Part shown: piece by piece, positions 17,038 to 25,075 of the stretch
Layout of the letters: each line of letters starts with the position of its first letter
How positions within the stretch are numbered: position 1 is the stretch's first letter
Assembly (NCBI GenBank): GCA_947589545.1
Contig: CANQBA010000027.1
Span: 1-46,243, forward strand
Direction of reading: 5' to 3'
DNA from: an uncultured Oscillospiraceae bacterium
GTDB lineage: Bacteria > Bacillota > Clostridia > Oscillospirales > Oscillospiraceae
Length of the DNA: 46,243 nucleotides
Program-made: the position numbers and the translations under genes
The notes under the pieces: generated by a model
Databases searched by the model: none
What the model was told of the DNA's origin: nothing
What the model saw: the letters and a program-made list of their open reading frames with translations, nothing else

Positions 17038-18474
17038 TTATTCTGCATTGTCATAACACGCCACTGCCCGCTCATAGCCCACGCCATCCGGCAAAAAGCC
17101 GTTCGCGAAATTGTTGTCACGGAAGGTGACCGGGTACAGTGTGGACGGTGCGCATCCTGTTTCCACCCAGTCCTTCAGCGCCAAAAGCGCCAGATGCCTG
17201 CTGTCCTTGGGTGTGGCGGGCAGACCCACGCCCACATCCTGAAGCCCCGGCCCGCCCGATGTATGGGCCATGCCCGGAATGAGGAACAGTCGGAAGAAGT
17301 CGGACACATCCCCCATGGCTTGGCGCACCTGCTCATAGTAGCGCACCGAGCTCGTGTATGGGATGATGGGGTCTGCCGTGCCGTGCAACAGCAGCAGCTT
17401 GCCCCCGCGGGCTCGAAAAGCGGTCAGATCGACTTTCGTTGCGTTCAGATGCTCGTCCAGTGCGGCATGGACGGTTTGCGCGTCTCTATGGAAATCAAAG
17501 GTGGAAAAATCAAAGTCTGCCCCCAGCACCCAGCGGAACAGGTAAAACATATCGTGGTCAAAGCTCTGTGCGCAGCGGTAGGCAAGGCCCATATCACAGG
17601 CTTCGCTTCCGGGCACCATGGTGGCCTCATACAGCGGTTGGCCTGTCACCGGGTCTGCGACCGGCTGATACAGCTCCATCAGCCCACGGCTCTGCGCCGG
17701 GGTAAGCCCCGCTTTTTCCAAAAGCCGCTCTGTGACCTTGATGGTGTGCGGGTGATAGAAAAAGGGATCATCCCCCTGCCGCCCGCCCTGCGCGCCGTAC
17801 TCGGCCAAATACAGCCGGGTAAGCGTGTCGGCGTCCTCCTGCGAAAATAAACCAGCCTGCCCCCTGTTCACGGCAAGCCAGTCGTGCAAAAAGGCCAGAT
17901 GCAGATTTACACGGTCAAATGCCGGGGTGATGGCAAGGATGCCGTCATAGTCCTCCGGGTATCGCTGCGCAGAGCTGAGTGCCTGCTGACCCCCGGTGGA
18001 GCTGCCGGTGAAATAGCTGTGCGCCGGCTGGCGGCCAAAGCAGCTTTCCACTACCGCTTTGGCGGCAACCGCCATCAGATGTGTCGCCCGATGGCCAAAG
18101 TCTTTCCACACCGCAGGGTTGCCGATGCCGCAGTCCGGCCCGGCAGATGTGCCAAGGTCGGTGTTGGCAACGGCAAAGCCAAGACGAAGCGGCGATATCA
18201 TCATAAAGGACAGCAGCATCCCTGCCGCACCGCCGTTGCCAACGCAGAGCAGATCGCCGTTCCAGTTTTTGGCGGGCAGCCAGATAAGTACCCGGATATT
18301 GCTGCCCGGCTCTGGGCGGCAGGACAACTCCACCTCTATGTGCGCCGGTGCGTCGCCAAAGGGCAAGCCCGGAATCTCGGCAGGCTTTCCCTCGCCAACA
18401 TAGGACACATTTGTAAGCGTTGTATTCGGCAGGCGCGTTGCCCATATCCGCCGCTCCTGTTCATTTCTATCCAT
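17038..18474 (-). CDS. Tannase/feruloyl-esterase family protein
   Basis: 478 residues. The nucleophile motif GSSTGGQQAL lies near residue 157, the acid in LLLLHGTADPIIPY near 365 and the histidine in PGMAHTSGGPG near 400. This triad layout is that of the tannase and feruloyl esterase family, which releases gallic or hydroxycinnamic acids from plant esters. No signal peptide is visible, unlike many secreted members. I start at ATG 18474 (after GAGGGGG) because upstream codons belong to duplicated junction DNA. The gene lies between two copies of a 65-bp repeat that joins GH3 to GH78, so it appears to have been inserted into an existing operon. Confidence 0.88.
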   Translation of the reverse strand: MDRNEQERRIWATRLPNTTLTNVSYVGEGKPAEIPGLPFGDAPAHIEVELSCRPEPGSNIRVLIWLPAKNWNGDLLCVGNGGAAGMLLSFMMISPLRLGFAVANTDLGTSAGPDCGIGNPAVWKDFGHRATHLMAVAAKAVVESCFGRQPAHSYFTGSSTGGQQALSSAQRYPEDYDGILAITPAFDRVNLHLAFLHDWLAVNRGQAGLFSQEDADTLTRLYLAEYGAQGGRQGDDPFFYHPHTIKVTERLLEKAGLTPAQSRGLMELYQPVADPVTGQPLYEATMVPGSEACDMGLAYRCAQSFDHDMFYLFRWVLGADFDFSTFDFHRDAQTVHAALDEHLNATKVDLTAFRARGGKLLLLHGTADPIIPYTSSVRYYEQVRQAMGDVSDFFRLFLIPGMAHTSGGPGLQDVGVGLPATPKDSRHLALLALKDWVETGCAPSTLYPVTFRDNNFANGFLPDGVGYERAVACYDNAE

Positions 18475-18496
18475 GGCGATCCCCCTCGTTGTTGAT

Positions 18497-18568
18497 TCAG
18501 CTTCTCCCCGATACAGCAACCAGCCGCGTTTCCCGATTGTCGTCGGGATGGTATATCCACTGTGCCAT
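18497..18568 (-). pseudogene. 5' fragment of GH78 (23 codons) left between GH3 and tannase
   Basis: Starts with an ATG overlapping the GH3 TAA and repeats the first 17 codons of the GH78 gene at 16949 with only silent change, then diverges after RLV and stops at 18497. The diverged tail (18497-18520) instead resembles the end of the pectin-acetylesterase-like gene at 21943. It is a duplication scar and not a functional gene. Confidence 0.9.
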
Positions 18569-18582
18569 TATGAAAGCTCCTT
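18518..18582 (-). repeat. 65-bp direct repeat, copy B (GH3/GH78 junction)
   Basis: One mismatch to 16899-16963, about 1.6 kb apart in direct orientation, flanking the tannase-like gene. Here it holds the true end of GH3 and the truncated start of GH78. Confidence 0.95.
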
Positions 18583-21012
18583 CGACGAAGCCAATACCCT
18601 CCCGGCGCACTTCTCCAAGTCAGCGCGGGTGATCTCACCGCTTGTAATGCCCGCCAGGATGCCGTCTACATCCTCCTTGGAGCCGGCCATGATAAGGTCG
18701 TTCCCGGCTTTGACACACTGCGCCGGGCTGCTGGCTCCGTGAACGCCCAGGTTGAATTTGTCGTTGGTCGTGCCCCAGTCGGTCATAACGATCCCTTCAA
18801 AGCCCCACTCGTCACGAAGAATGTCCGTCAGCAAATCGCGGCGGTTGGCGGTATGGACACCGTTCAGGAGGTTGTAGGAGGTCATCAGGGCTTTGGGGGC
18901 GGCTTCCTTGACGCAGATCTCAAAGCCTTTCAGGTAGATCTCCCGCAGCGCCCGCTGGGACACCACGCTGTTGGAGCCGAAGCGGTTCGTCTCCTGATTG
19001 TTGCACGCAAAGTGCTTGATAGTGACAGCGCATTTTTCGTGCTTTTGTACGCCCTGGGTCATGGCGGCAGCGGTTCTGCCGGAGATCAGCGGGTCCTCGG
19101 AGTAGTATTCAAAATTACGTCCGCACAGGGGGCTGCGGTGGATATTCAGCGCGGGTGCAAGCCAGACGTTTGCGCCGAACAGCTCCATTTCCTCTCCCAC
19201 AATGCTCCCGCACGTCTCAGGGACCGAGGGATTCCAGCTCTGTGCCAGCGCCGTACCGATGGGGATAGCCGAGGCGTAGTGATAGAGCGCCCGGTATTTC
19301 TTGGCCTTTTCCTCGTTTTGAGCCAGCTTCATGCGGATGAGCTGTTGGATCTCAGGCGGGAGAATGTTCATGAGACTGCCAAAGGCATCGGAGTCAAGGC
19401 CGTCCTGTCCGGCCTCGGTTTCCACATATTTTGTGGCCAGGCGAAGTCCCGCAGGGCCGTCAGCCATGATGATGGCACCATAGCCGCGTTCCGTCACGAT
19501 GGACGCGGTTTCGCCTGCTCCACCGGCAAGCCGGGTCGCGGAATTACCGATGATCGCGGCCATTCCCGCGGCTTCGCTGTGCTTTCCGACACAGACCGAG
19601 GCAAGCTCCCTGTCGCTGAAGTCGGACAGATCGGGGTAGGCGAGTTCTCTCGCCGCGGCTTTGCCCCGGTTATAATGTCCGATCCCCTTTAGCTCCGTTG
19701 CCTTCACAAGAATGACCGGCAGATCGTCGGGACGTTCCCGGCTAAGTTTCGGTTCCCAATCCGCAAAGCCGGCCTCGCCGCCGGAATGGCTCAGGCTCTC
19801 CGTGACCACATCGCCGTCCAGGGACACGATGCCCACCGGAGTGCCGCCGAGCCCGATCACATACTCTCCCTTTTCAAGAAGCCAGGAATCCGTCTGCGTA
19901 TCCCAGCTTGCCATATTCTCAACGGGGAGCGTGAGGGTGAGGGCCTCGCTTTCGCCGGGGCGGAGCTTCCGGGTCTTGGCATAAGCGCCAAGCTCCTTGA
20001 CGGGCTTTCCGAGCCTTCCTTGGGGGGCGGAGTAGTATAGCTGTACCGTCTCCTTCCCGTCATAGCGCCCGGTATTTTTCACAGTGGCCTTTATGACCAC
20101 AGTATTGCCGCGGACTTCAAAGCTGTCCGCTTTGATCTCAAAATCCGTGTACCCAAGGCCGAAGCCGAAAGGAAAGATGGGGCTTGTTCCCGCCGCGTCA
20201 AAATAGCGGTAACCCACATAGATCCCCTCGCGGTAGCGGGTGTCGTCGCGCATAGCAAAATCCCCGATGGTGGGATAATCCTCCGCTCTGGCCCAGGTGG
20301 TGGTCAGCTTGCCGGAGGGATAGGCTTTGCCCAGAAGCACATCGGCAAAGGCGTCGCCGGTGACGGAACCGAGCTGGCTCAGTAAAAGGACGTTCCGGGT
20401 CTTGTCCAGCACGGGGCTTAAATCCACGGGGCCGCCCACATTCAGGACCAGCATGAATTTCTCGTATCTTTCTGCGCAAAGGAGAATATCTCTGACCTCA
20501 TCTTCGCTCAAGAGAAGGTCGCCCTCTGTTCCGGGCCGGTCAGCGCCCTCGCCGGAGTTGCGGGCAAGGACGTAAACACAAGCCTCGCCCTCTCCGTCGA
20601 TGGGCAGATCATAGTGGGGTTCGGGCGGAGTCCTGCCCATGCCCACAAGAAAGACGGATTTCCCTTGGGCTTTCGCCTCGGCAGCAATCCCCTCGTAAAA
20701 GCCCTTGATCCCGGCGTCCTTCGCCGCCCTATAGCCGTCCATCCACGCTTTTGTCGTGACGGTGAAGCCGGCGTTTTCAAGCCCTTCCTCCACCGTGACG
20801 TAGTGCCGGACGTTCACATCGCCGGAGCCGGTGCCGCCTTTAATGGTTTCTCTTGCGCCGGAGCCGTAGAGCGCGATCTTGCAGGGTCCATCCAGCGGGA
20901 AATCGCCGTTTTTCTTCAAAAGTACCATGCACTCCGGCGCCAGAGCGCGGAGCTTATTCAGATGCTCTGTCTCAAATGCCTGGACTTCAGGAGTGTTTAC
21001 CTTTATCATCAT
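18568..21012 (-). CDS. Glycoside hydrolase family 3 with swapped domain order
   Basis: 814 residues, cytoplasmic. The usual C-terminal alpha/beta domain comes first (LVLNVGGPVDLSPVL, TTTWARAEDYPT), then a fibronectin-III-like domain (KNTGRYDGKETVQLYYSAP, near 320), and the TIM-barrel domain is last, with GRNFEYYSEDPLISG, IKHFACNNQETNR and the nucleophile Asp in GFEGIVMTDWG near residue 744. This order is known in a subset of GH3 beta-glucosidase-like enzymes. ATG 21012 follows GGAGG and lies 8 bp after the esterase stop; the longer frame overlaps that gene and lacks a site. The stop TAA overlaps the ATG of the GH78 fragment. Confidence 0.9.
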   Translation of the reverse strand: MMIKVNTPEVQAFETEHLNKLRALAPECMVLLKKNGDFPLDGPCKIALYGSGARETIKGGTGSGDVNVRHYVTVEEGLENAGFTVTTKAWMDGYRAAKDAGIKGFYEGIAAEAKAQGKSVFLVGMGRTPPEPHYDLPIDGEGEACVYVLARNSGEGADRPGTEGDLLLSEDEVRDILLCAERYEKFMLVLNVGGPVDLSPVLDKTRNVLLLSQLGSVTGDAFADVLLGKAYPSGKLTTTWARAEDYPTIGDFAMRDDTRYREGIYVGYRYFDAAGTSPIFPFGFGLGYTDFEIKADSFEVRGNTVVIKATVKNTGRYDGKETVQLYYSAPQGRLGKPVKELGAYAKTRKLRPGESEALTLTLPVENMASWDTQTDSWLLEKGEYVIGLGGTPVGIVSLDGDVVTESLSHSGGEAGFADWEPKLSRERPDDLPVILVKATELKGIGHYNRGKAAARELAYPDLSDFSDRELASVCVGKHSEAAGMAAIIGNSATRLAGGAGETASIVTERGYGAIIMADGPAGLRLATKYVETEAGQDGLDSDAFGSLMNILPPEIQQLIRMKLAQNEEKAKKYRALYHYASAIPIGTALAQSWNPSVPETCGSIVGEEMELFGANVWLAPALNIHRSPLCGRNFEYYSEDPLISGRTAAAMTQGVQKHEKCAVTIKHFACNNQETNRFGSNSVVSQRALREIYLKGFEICVKEAAPKALMTSYNLLNGVHTANRRDLLTDILRDEWGFEGIVMTDWGTTNDKFNLGVHGASSPAQCVKAGNDLIMAGSKEDVDGILAGITSGEITRADLEKCAGRVLASSKELS

Positions 21013-21020
21013 TAAGCCTC

Positions 21021-21902
21021 CTATTCTATTGACCAAATTTTCTTTAACTCGGAGGCAATATAACCCTCCGCCTCTTTTGCCAGCTTTTCCTGAGCCGGGT
21101 TTTTGCCCTCCTGGGGTGGGTATTCCTTGTGATTGACCTCCAAGAAGCCGTGAAGCGCATCCTCATACATCCGATAGCTGACGTTCACTCCGGCAGCCAG
21201 CAGGTTATCCCGATAATGCTCGGCGTGGAGCCGGAGGGGGTCGGAGCCACAGGTAATAAACACCACGCTCTCCATTCCTTTGAGCTGTTCCTCTGTGGCC
21301 ATAACTGGTGAAATATGCGTTTCTCGCTTGTCTACGCCGCTGGGGAAGAAAAACTCCTCCATGATAGAGCTTTCCTCACCACCCAAGATGCCGCCAGTTT
21401 CGGTAAAGTCCAGAAAAGGATAGCACAACACCTGGGCTGAAATGTTGAAGCCCTGCTCCTTCAGCATCAGTGCCGAGGCGGCGGCCAAGTGTCCACCTGC
21501 GGAGTAGCCCATAAGGGCGAATCGCTCTGAGTCGATGCCATAATCCCCGGCGTGTTCCTTGAACCAGAGTACGGTGTCCCGAATCTCCTTTTGGGGATAG
21601 GGAAAGGGCTGAACATCCAATTTGGTGTAATTGATGTTGACAATAAACGCGCCGCATTTTTCCGCCATGTCCAAACAGTAACTGTCCATCTGGCTGGCAT
21701 CGCAGCCCACCCAGGCTCCACCGTGAATATTGAAGATTACCGGCCAGGGCTTACTTGTCTGTCTGGGCCGGTACAGAAGCACATCCACACCCTTTTTACC
21801 ATCACGAGGTACAATGAACCTCTGGCCGACAGGATTTTTCCAGACCTCTTTTTTCCGTTTGCGTCGGACGGCATATTTCATGATAGCGAGTTTCAGACTC
21901 AT
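21021..21902 (-). CDS. Cytoplasmic alpha/beta hydrolase (HSL-type esterase)
   Basis: About 293 residues from ATG 21902, placed 6 nt after GAGGTG; two codons further upstream are possible but sit on the ribosome binding site. NIHGGAW near residue 57, GYSAGGH near 129, LPxx-like acid in ITCGSDPLRLHAEHY and histidine in DALHGFLEVN form a complete HSL-type set. It has no membrane segment. It lies 31-40 bp after the second pectin-acetylesterase-like gene and 8 bp before GH3. It resembles the hydrolase at 26193-27089 (shared FPYPQxEI.DTV.W stretch). Substrate unknown. Confidence 0.87.
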   Translation of the reverse strand: MSLKLAIMKYAVRRKRKKEVWKNPVGQRFIVPRDGKKGVDVLLYRPRQTSKPWPVIFNIHGGAWVGCDASQMDSYCLDMAEKCGAFIVNINYTKLDVQPFPYPQKEIRDTVLWFKEHAGDYGIDSERFALMGYSAGGHLAAASALMLKEQGFNISAQVLCYPFLDFTETGGILGGEESSIMEEFFFPSGVDKRETHISPVMATEEQLKGMESVVFITCGSDPLRLHAEHYRDNLLAAGVNVSYRMYEDALHGFLEVNHKEYPPQEGKNPAQEKLAKEAEGYIASELKKIWSIE

Positions 21903-21942
21903 ATCCATCACCTCGACGTCTATGTATCAATATTTTTCGGAT

Positions 21943-23091
21943 TCAGCCTTCTCCCCGATGCAGCAAGGGCAGCCCAATTTGCCGCACATCACCCTGCACG
22001 GCCTTTTCCAACCACTGAATCACCGACATACCGGATTGCTGATACGAATACGCAAACTCTCCGCCGATGATGCAATGAATGGTCAAATCAAGCCTCTTTT
22101 GCTTTTTGTCGGGAACATCGAAGAAGTACAGCCCCACTGTGGGAACGGCCTTGCGCAGTTCATCGCAGAACTGCTGAAGTTCACGGTAACACAAATCGCC
22201 GCCCGCATTGGAAAACGAAAAGGTTCCGCTGTCCACATACTGCATCATGCGCCCCAAAAAGCCGTCTCGCACAGAGGAGGAAAACAGGCATTTGATTCGT
22301 TCCCCATGCTTTTGATTCAAGGTAGTCAATGCGTCCAGCATGATATTGTCGCTGTGGATGCGCTCGACGATTTTTTGTGGTGCGTGCCATACATCCTTGG
22401 CGATGCCATGCCAATCCGGCAGCCGAAAGAAACCGCTGTCGGCAAGGCAGGTGATATTTTCGCAGGCCGGATACTGTTCGGCCAGATCGTCTGCCACAAG
22501 CGCCGCACCAAAGGCACCGCCGCTGCATCCCGTTATCAGCAGGCAGTCCGGCGCGCTGACCAGCCGCTTTACAATCTCCATGACGGCCTGATAGTTGCGA
22601 AAGCCATGGTGATGCACCACCCGTTGGCTTCCGTCCAGCGCCCGATACGGGAAATCCCCGTCTCCGGCATGGAAATCGCCGGTGTTGTAGTTGAACACCA
22701 GCTTGCTCCAATTCCGGAACGGGTTTCGGGGCCGGTTTTCAAAGATACCGGTGTTCATTCTAAGGTCGGTGAACAAATCAACGTGTACCATGTAAAAACC
22801 CTCGCTGGGGTTTTTACTGTACAACGATTCCTGCCGGGCCGCCGTATACTCGTTCCATGAGAGCCCGCCGCCGGAAAAATACACAAGCAGTTTGTTCTCT
22901 GTGCCAAGCTGAAAGTCGGCATAGGTACGCTCCCCGTTTGCGTCCACACAACGCTCAGGGTAAATGCGATACCACTGCCCAGGCTTTGGTACGCTTGGCA
23001 AAGCGGGGAACCGTTTCTTTTTCAAAAACGGCGTGAGCAGCTTGAGCCAAAGCGGCTCGCGCTCCCAGCTTTCCAATTTGAAATCTGCCAT
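21943..23091 (-). CDS. Pectin-acetylesterase/Notum-like hydrolase (copy B, cytoplasmic)
   Basis: 382 residues without membrane segment. Family marks: VYFSGGGLSWNEYTAA, FRNWSKLVFNYNTGDFHAG, VVHHHGFRNYQAVM, a nucleophile motif of GCSGGAFG near residue 188 in place of the usual GxSAG, and DLTIHCIIGG near the C-terminus. Compared with copy A it has lost the anchor, so it would act on imported substrate. The last 25 bp of the gene recur, slightly changed, just upstream of the tannase-like gene (18495-18520). It lies 12 bp after the metallo-hydrolase gene. Confidence 0.82.
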   Translation of the reverse strand: MADFKLESWEREPLWLKLLTPFLKKKRFPALPSVPKPGQWYRIYPERCVDANGERTYADFQLGTENKLLVYFSGGGLSWNEYTAARQESLYSKNPSEGFYMVHVDLFTDLRMNTGIFENRPRNPFRNWSKLVFNYNTGDFHAGDGDFPYRALDGSQRVVHHHGFRNYQAVMEIVKRLVSAPDCLLITGCSGGAFGAALVADDLAEQYPACENITCLADSGFFRLPDWHGIAKDVWHAPQKIVERIHSDNIMLDALTTLNQKHGERIKCLFSSSVRDGFLGRMMQYVDSGTFSFSNAGGDLCYRELQQFCDELRKAVPTVGLYFFDVPDKKQKRLDLTIHCIIGGEFAYSYQQSGMSVIQWLEKAVQGDVRQIGLPLLHRGEG

Positions 23092-23103
23092 GCTTGTTCC
23101 TCC

Positions 23104-23943
23104 TCAGAGTTTTTCTGCGCTAATATGCACAGTGGCTTTGTTTTTTGGATTTTCGGCACTGCGGCACATACGGTACTGAATGTCCGGTGTGTAGGTGGTG
23201 GGCTTCATCACCCGGCCATGTTCAAAGTCCAGATTTTGCGCCACGTCCAGATAATCGTCCAGCACTGCCTTGGGCAGCATCTCGGCGCTGTGTCCGCCGA
23301 GGATATAATCAAAATCCAGCTTTTGCACCTTTTGGATGGATGCGCAGTACACCGACAGCTTGGTGGATTCAGGCAGGAATAGCCAGACGCCGCCATTCAT
23401 ACCATCGCCAGAAAAGAACAGCTTTTTCTCCGGGCACAGCAGGCCGATGCTGCCGGGAGTATGGCCGGGGATCTCCACCACCCGCAAGGTCACGCCGCCC
23501 AAATCAAACACCTCCCCCTCCCGCACCGGCAAAAAGTTGTCGCTCACCGGGTTGGCAAGGTACTGCGCCAGTGTGTATCCCTTGGGGATCAGCAGCCGCC
23601 AGAAGAAAAATATCCTCTGAATTTTGTTAAGGGCCTGCCACCCGGCTTTTCGGAAGTCTTGGGTCTGATGATGCCGGTATACCTCCATATCGGCCGGGTG
23701 CATATAGCAGGGTGTTTTGAACTGGAAATTTGCACCGGCATGGTCGATATGGCCGTGTGAATTGACCACATACAGGGGCAGGTTTGTCAGGCTTTTTACA
23801 AAGCCTGACAGATCGCCAAAACCGTATCCGGTATCAAACAGCAGAGCATGGTGCTCTCCAATGATGAGATACCGCATCACAGCTTCGCCGGCAATGGAAT
23901 AAACGCCGGGTACCATTTGCTTTTTGCGAAAGAACGATTTCAT
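23104..23943 (-). CDS. Metallo-beta-lactamase-fold hydrolase
   Basis: 279 residues. Metal-binding motif NSHGHIDHAG near residue 60, IPGHTPGSIGLL, FSGDGMNGG and GGHS give the full set of metal ligands of MBL-fold hydrolases. ATG 23943 follows AAGGAG; a longer frame starting 16 codons upstream has no site. Family members include thioesterases, lactonases and quinolinase-like enzymes. Within this locus a lactonase or another ester-cleaving activity is plausible but not shown. Resistance to beta-lactams is not implied. It is cytoplasmic and co-transcribed with hydrolases on both sides. Confidence 0.85.
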   Translation of the reverse strand: MKSFFRKKQMVPGVYSIAGEAVMRYLIIGEHHALLFDTGYGFGDLSGFVKSLTNLPLYVVNSHGHIDHAGANFQFKTPCYMHPADMEVYRHHQTQDFRKAGWQALNKIQRIFFFWRLLIPKGYTLAQYLANPVSDNFLPVREGEVFDLGGVTLRVVEIPGHTPGSIGLLCPEKKLFFSGDGMNGGVWLFLPESTKLSVYCASIQKVQKLDFDYILGGHSAEMLPKAVLDDYLDVAQNLDFEHGRVMKPTTYTPDIQYRMCRSAENPKNKATVHISAEKL

Positions 23944-24025
23944 GGATTGCTCCTTAATACTTTCCGGACAGTTTGCTCTCACATTATTCACAGGTGTCTT
24001 TGCCCGCGTTGCGCTGAGCCATGGC

Positions 24026-25057
24026 TCATACCTCCAGGAGATTGACCATGCCGTGAAGGGCCTTGTCCACGCCGGTGATGGTATCGGCGGGGATCTGGCA
24101 CAGTTCCATGATCTCGCGCGCGGTGTTATTGCCCACAGCAGCCATCAGTCCCTCCACCGAAAAGCCCCTGGCCTTGGCCACGGCCTCAATGCCGGCAAAC
24201 ATGGGAGACAACGCGGCCTTCGCCTCCTCGCTTTGCCCGCGCAAATGGGCAAGCGTGCATTCCACGCTGAGTACCGGGGCAAAGTCGGCGTTCATGCTGA
24301 CAGGGGCAGTCGGTTCCGTAAGTCCGTTCCGGGTGAGCTTCCCCATGATCTCACTCAGCCACTCAATGCTGTCCGGCACCCAGCGGGGCAGACGGGGGCA
24401 AACGGAGTTGGTGTTTATCCAATCCTCGCCCGTGGAGAATCCGTGGCCGCCGTAGGAATAGATATGGCTCTCAAAGGCCACCCCTTTACCCGCCAGCGCC
24501 ATCTCCATGGTCAGCGTATTTTGAATGGCCACGGTACGGTCATCTCTTGCCGCCGCAAAGAAGCAGGGGCAGGTGTCAGGTGAGACGTGCTCATGGGGAT
24601 AGGGCATACCGGGCGCGCACATATCCACAATATCCTTCAAAATGGCCGGGTACACCAGCACCGCCGCGGCGGGCTTGTGTTCCGCCATCGTAGCGGCGCA
24701 GGCGGCGAGATGTCCGCCGGCGGAAAAGCCAGCAACGGCGATCCTCGCGGGGTCGATATGCCACTCGTCCGCTCTTTCCACGATCAGAGACATGGCCTGC
24801 TCATAGTCGTTCAGCGGATGGGGCCAGCCGCCCTTGCCCTTGACGGTGTAGCGGAGGATAAACACCTGATACCCGGCTTTGAGATAGGCGGCTGCCACCG
24901 GGTCGGCCTCCCGGTCGGAGCACATGGCGTACCCGCCGCCGGGGAGAACCAGCATGGCGGGACGTTTGGAAAAGCCGAACTCACCGTCCGCTTCCTGGAT
25001 ATAGGCGGTGAGGGTAACATTGCGTTCCCCGCTCAGTACGATCGTGTCGGATTTCAT
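24026..25057 (-). CDS. Acetyl-xylan-esterase-like alpha/beta hydrolase with C-terminal helical extension
   Basis: 343 residues. LPGGGYAMCSDREADP near residue 38 and nucleophile motif GFSAGGHLAA near 109 are typical of BD-FAE/acetyl xylan esterase-type enzymes; the acid lies in AARDDRTV and the histidine in YGGHGFS. After the hydrolase fold (to about 260) there is an 80-residue extension (VECTLAHLRGQSEEAKAAL to the end) that I do not recognise and that looks helical. It may help in oligomer formation. It lies 18 bp after the third pectin-acetylesterase-like gene. Deacetylation of sugar hydroxyls is inferred from family resemblance. Confidence 0.82.
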   Translation of the reverse strand: MKSDTIVLSGERNVTLTAYIQEADGEFGFSKRPAMLVLPGGGYAMCSDREADPVAAAYLKAGYQVFILRYTVKGKGGWPHPLNDYEQAMSLIVERADEWHIDPARIAVAGFSAGGHLAACAATMAEHKPAAAVLVYPAILKDIVDMCAPGMPYPHEHVSPDTCPCFFAAARDDRTVAIQNTLTMEMALAGKGVAFESHIYSYGGHGFSTGEDWINTNSVCPRLPRWVPDSIEWLSEIMGKLTRNGLTEPTAPVSMNADFAPVLSVECTLAHLRGQSEEAKAALSPMFAGIEAVAKARGFSVEGLMAAVGNNTAREIMELCQIPADTITGVDKALHGMVNLLEV

Positions 25058-25075
25058 AGCGCAAGAGCCTCCGTA

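Noticed and set aside
14625-17129. 834-codon open frame on the plus strand, opposite GH78
   Set aside because: It is antisense to a clear GH78 enzyme with catalytic motifs, has no family motifs and no supported start; it is a by-product of GC-rich codon use on the other strand.
17038-18519. Longer start for the tannase-like protein at 18519
   Set aside because: The added codons come from the duplicated GH78 start read in another frame and a piece of another gene's end; ATG 18474 has a good ribosome binding site.
16899-18582. Insertion sequence or transposon around the tannase gene
   Set aside because: Repeats are direct and consist of coding DNA of the target; there are no terminal inverted repeats and no transposase.
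23104-23943. Antibiotic-resistance beta-lactamase
   Set aside because: It has the MBL fold only; no feature points to beta-lactam hydrolysis, and it lies in a catabolic operon without a secretion signal.
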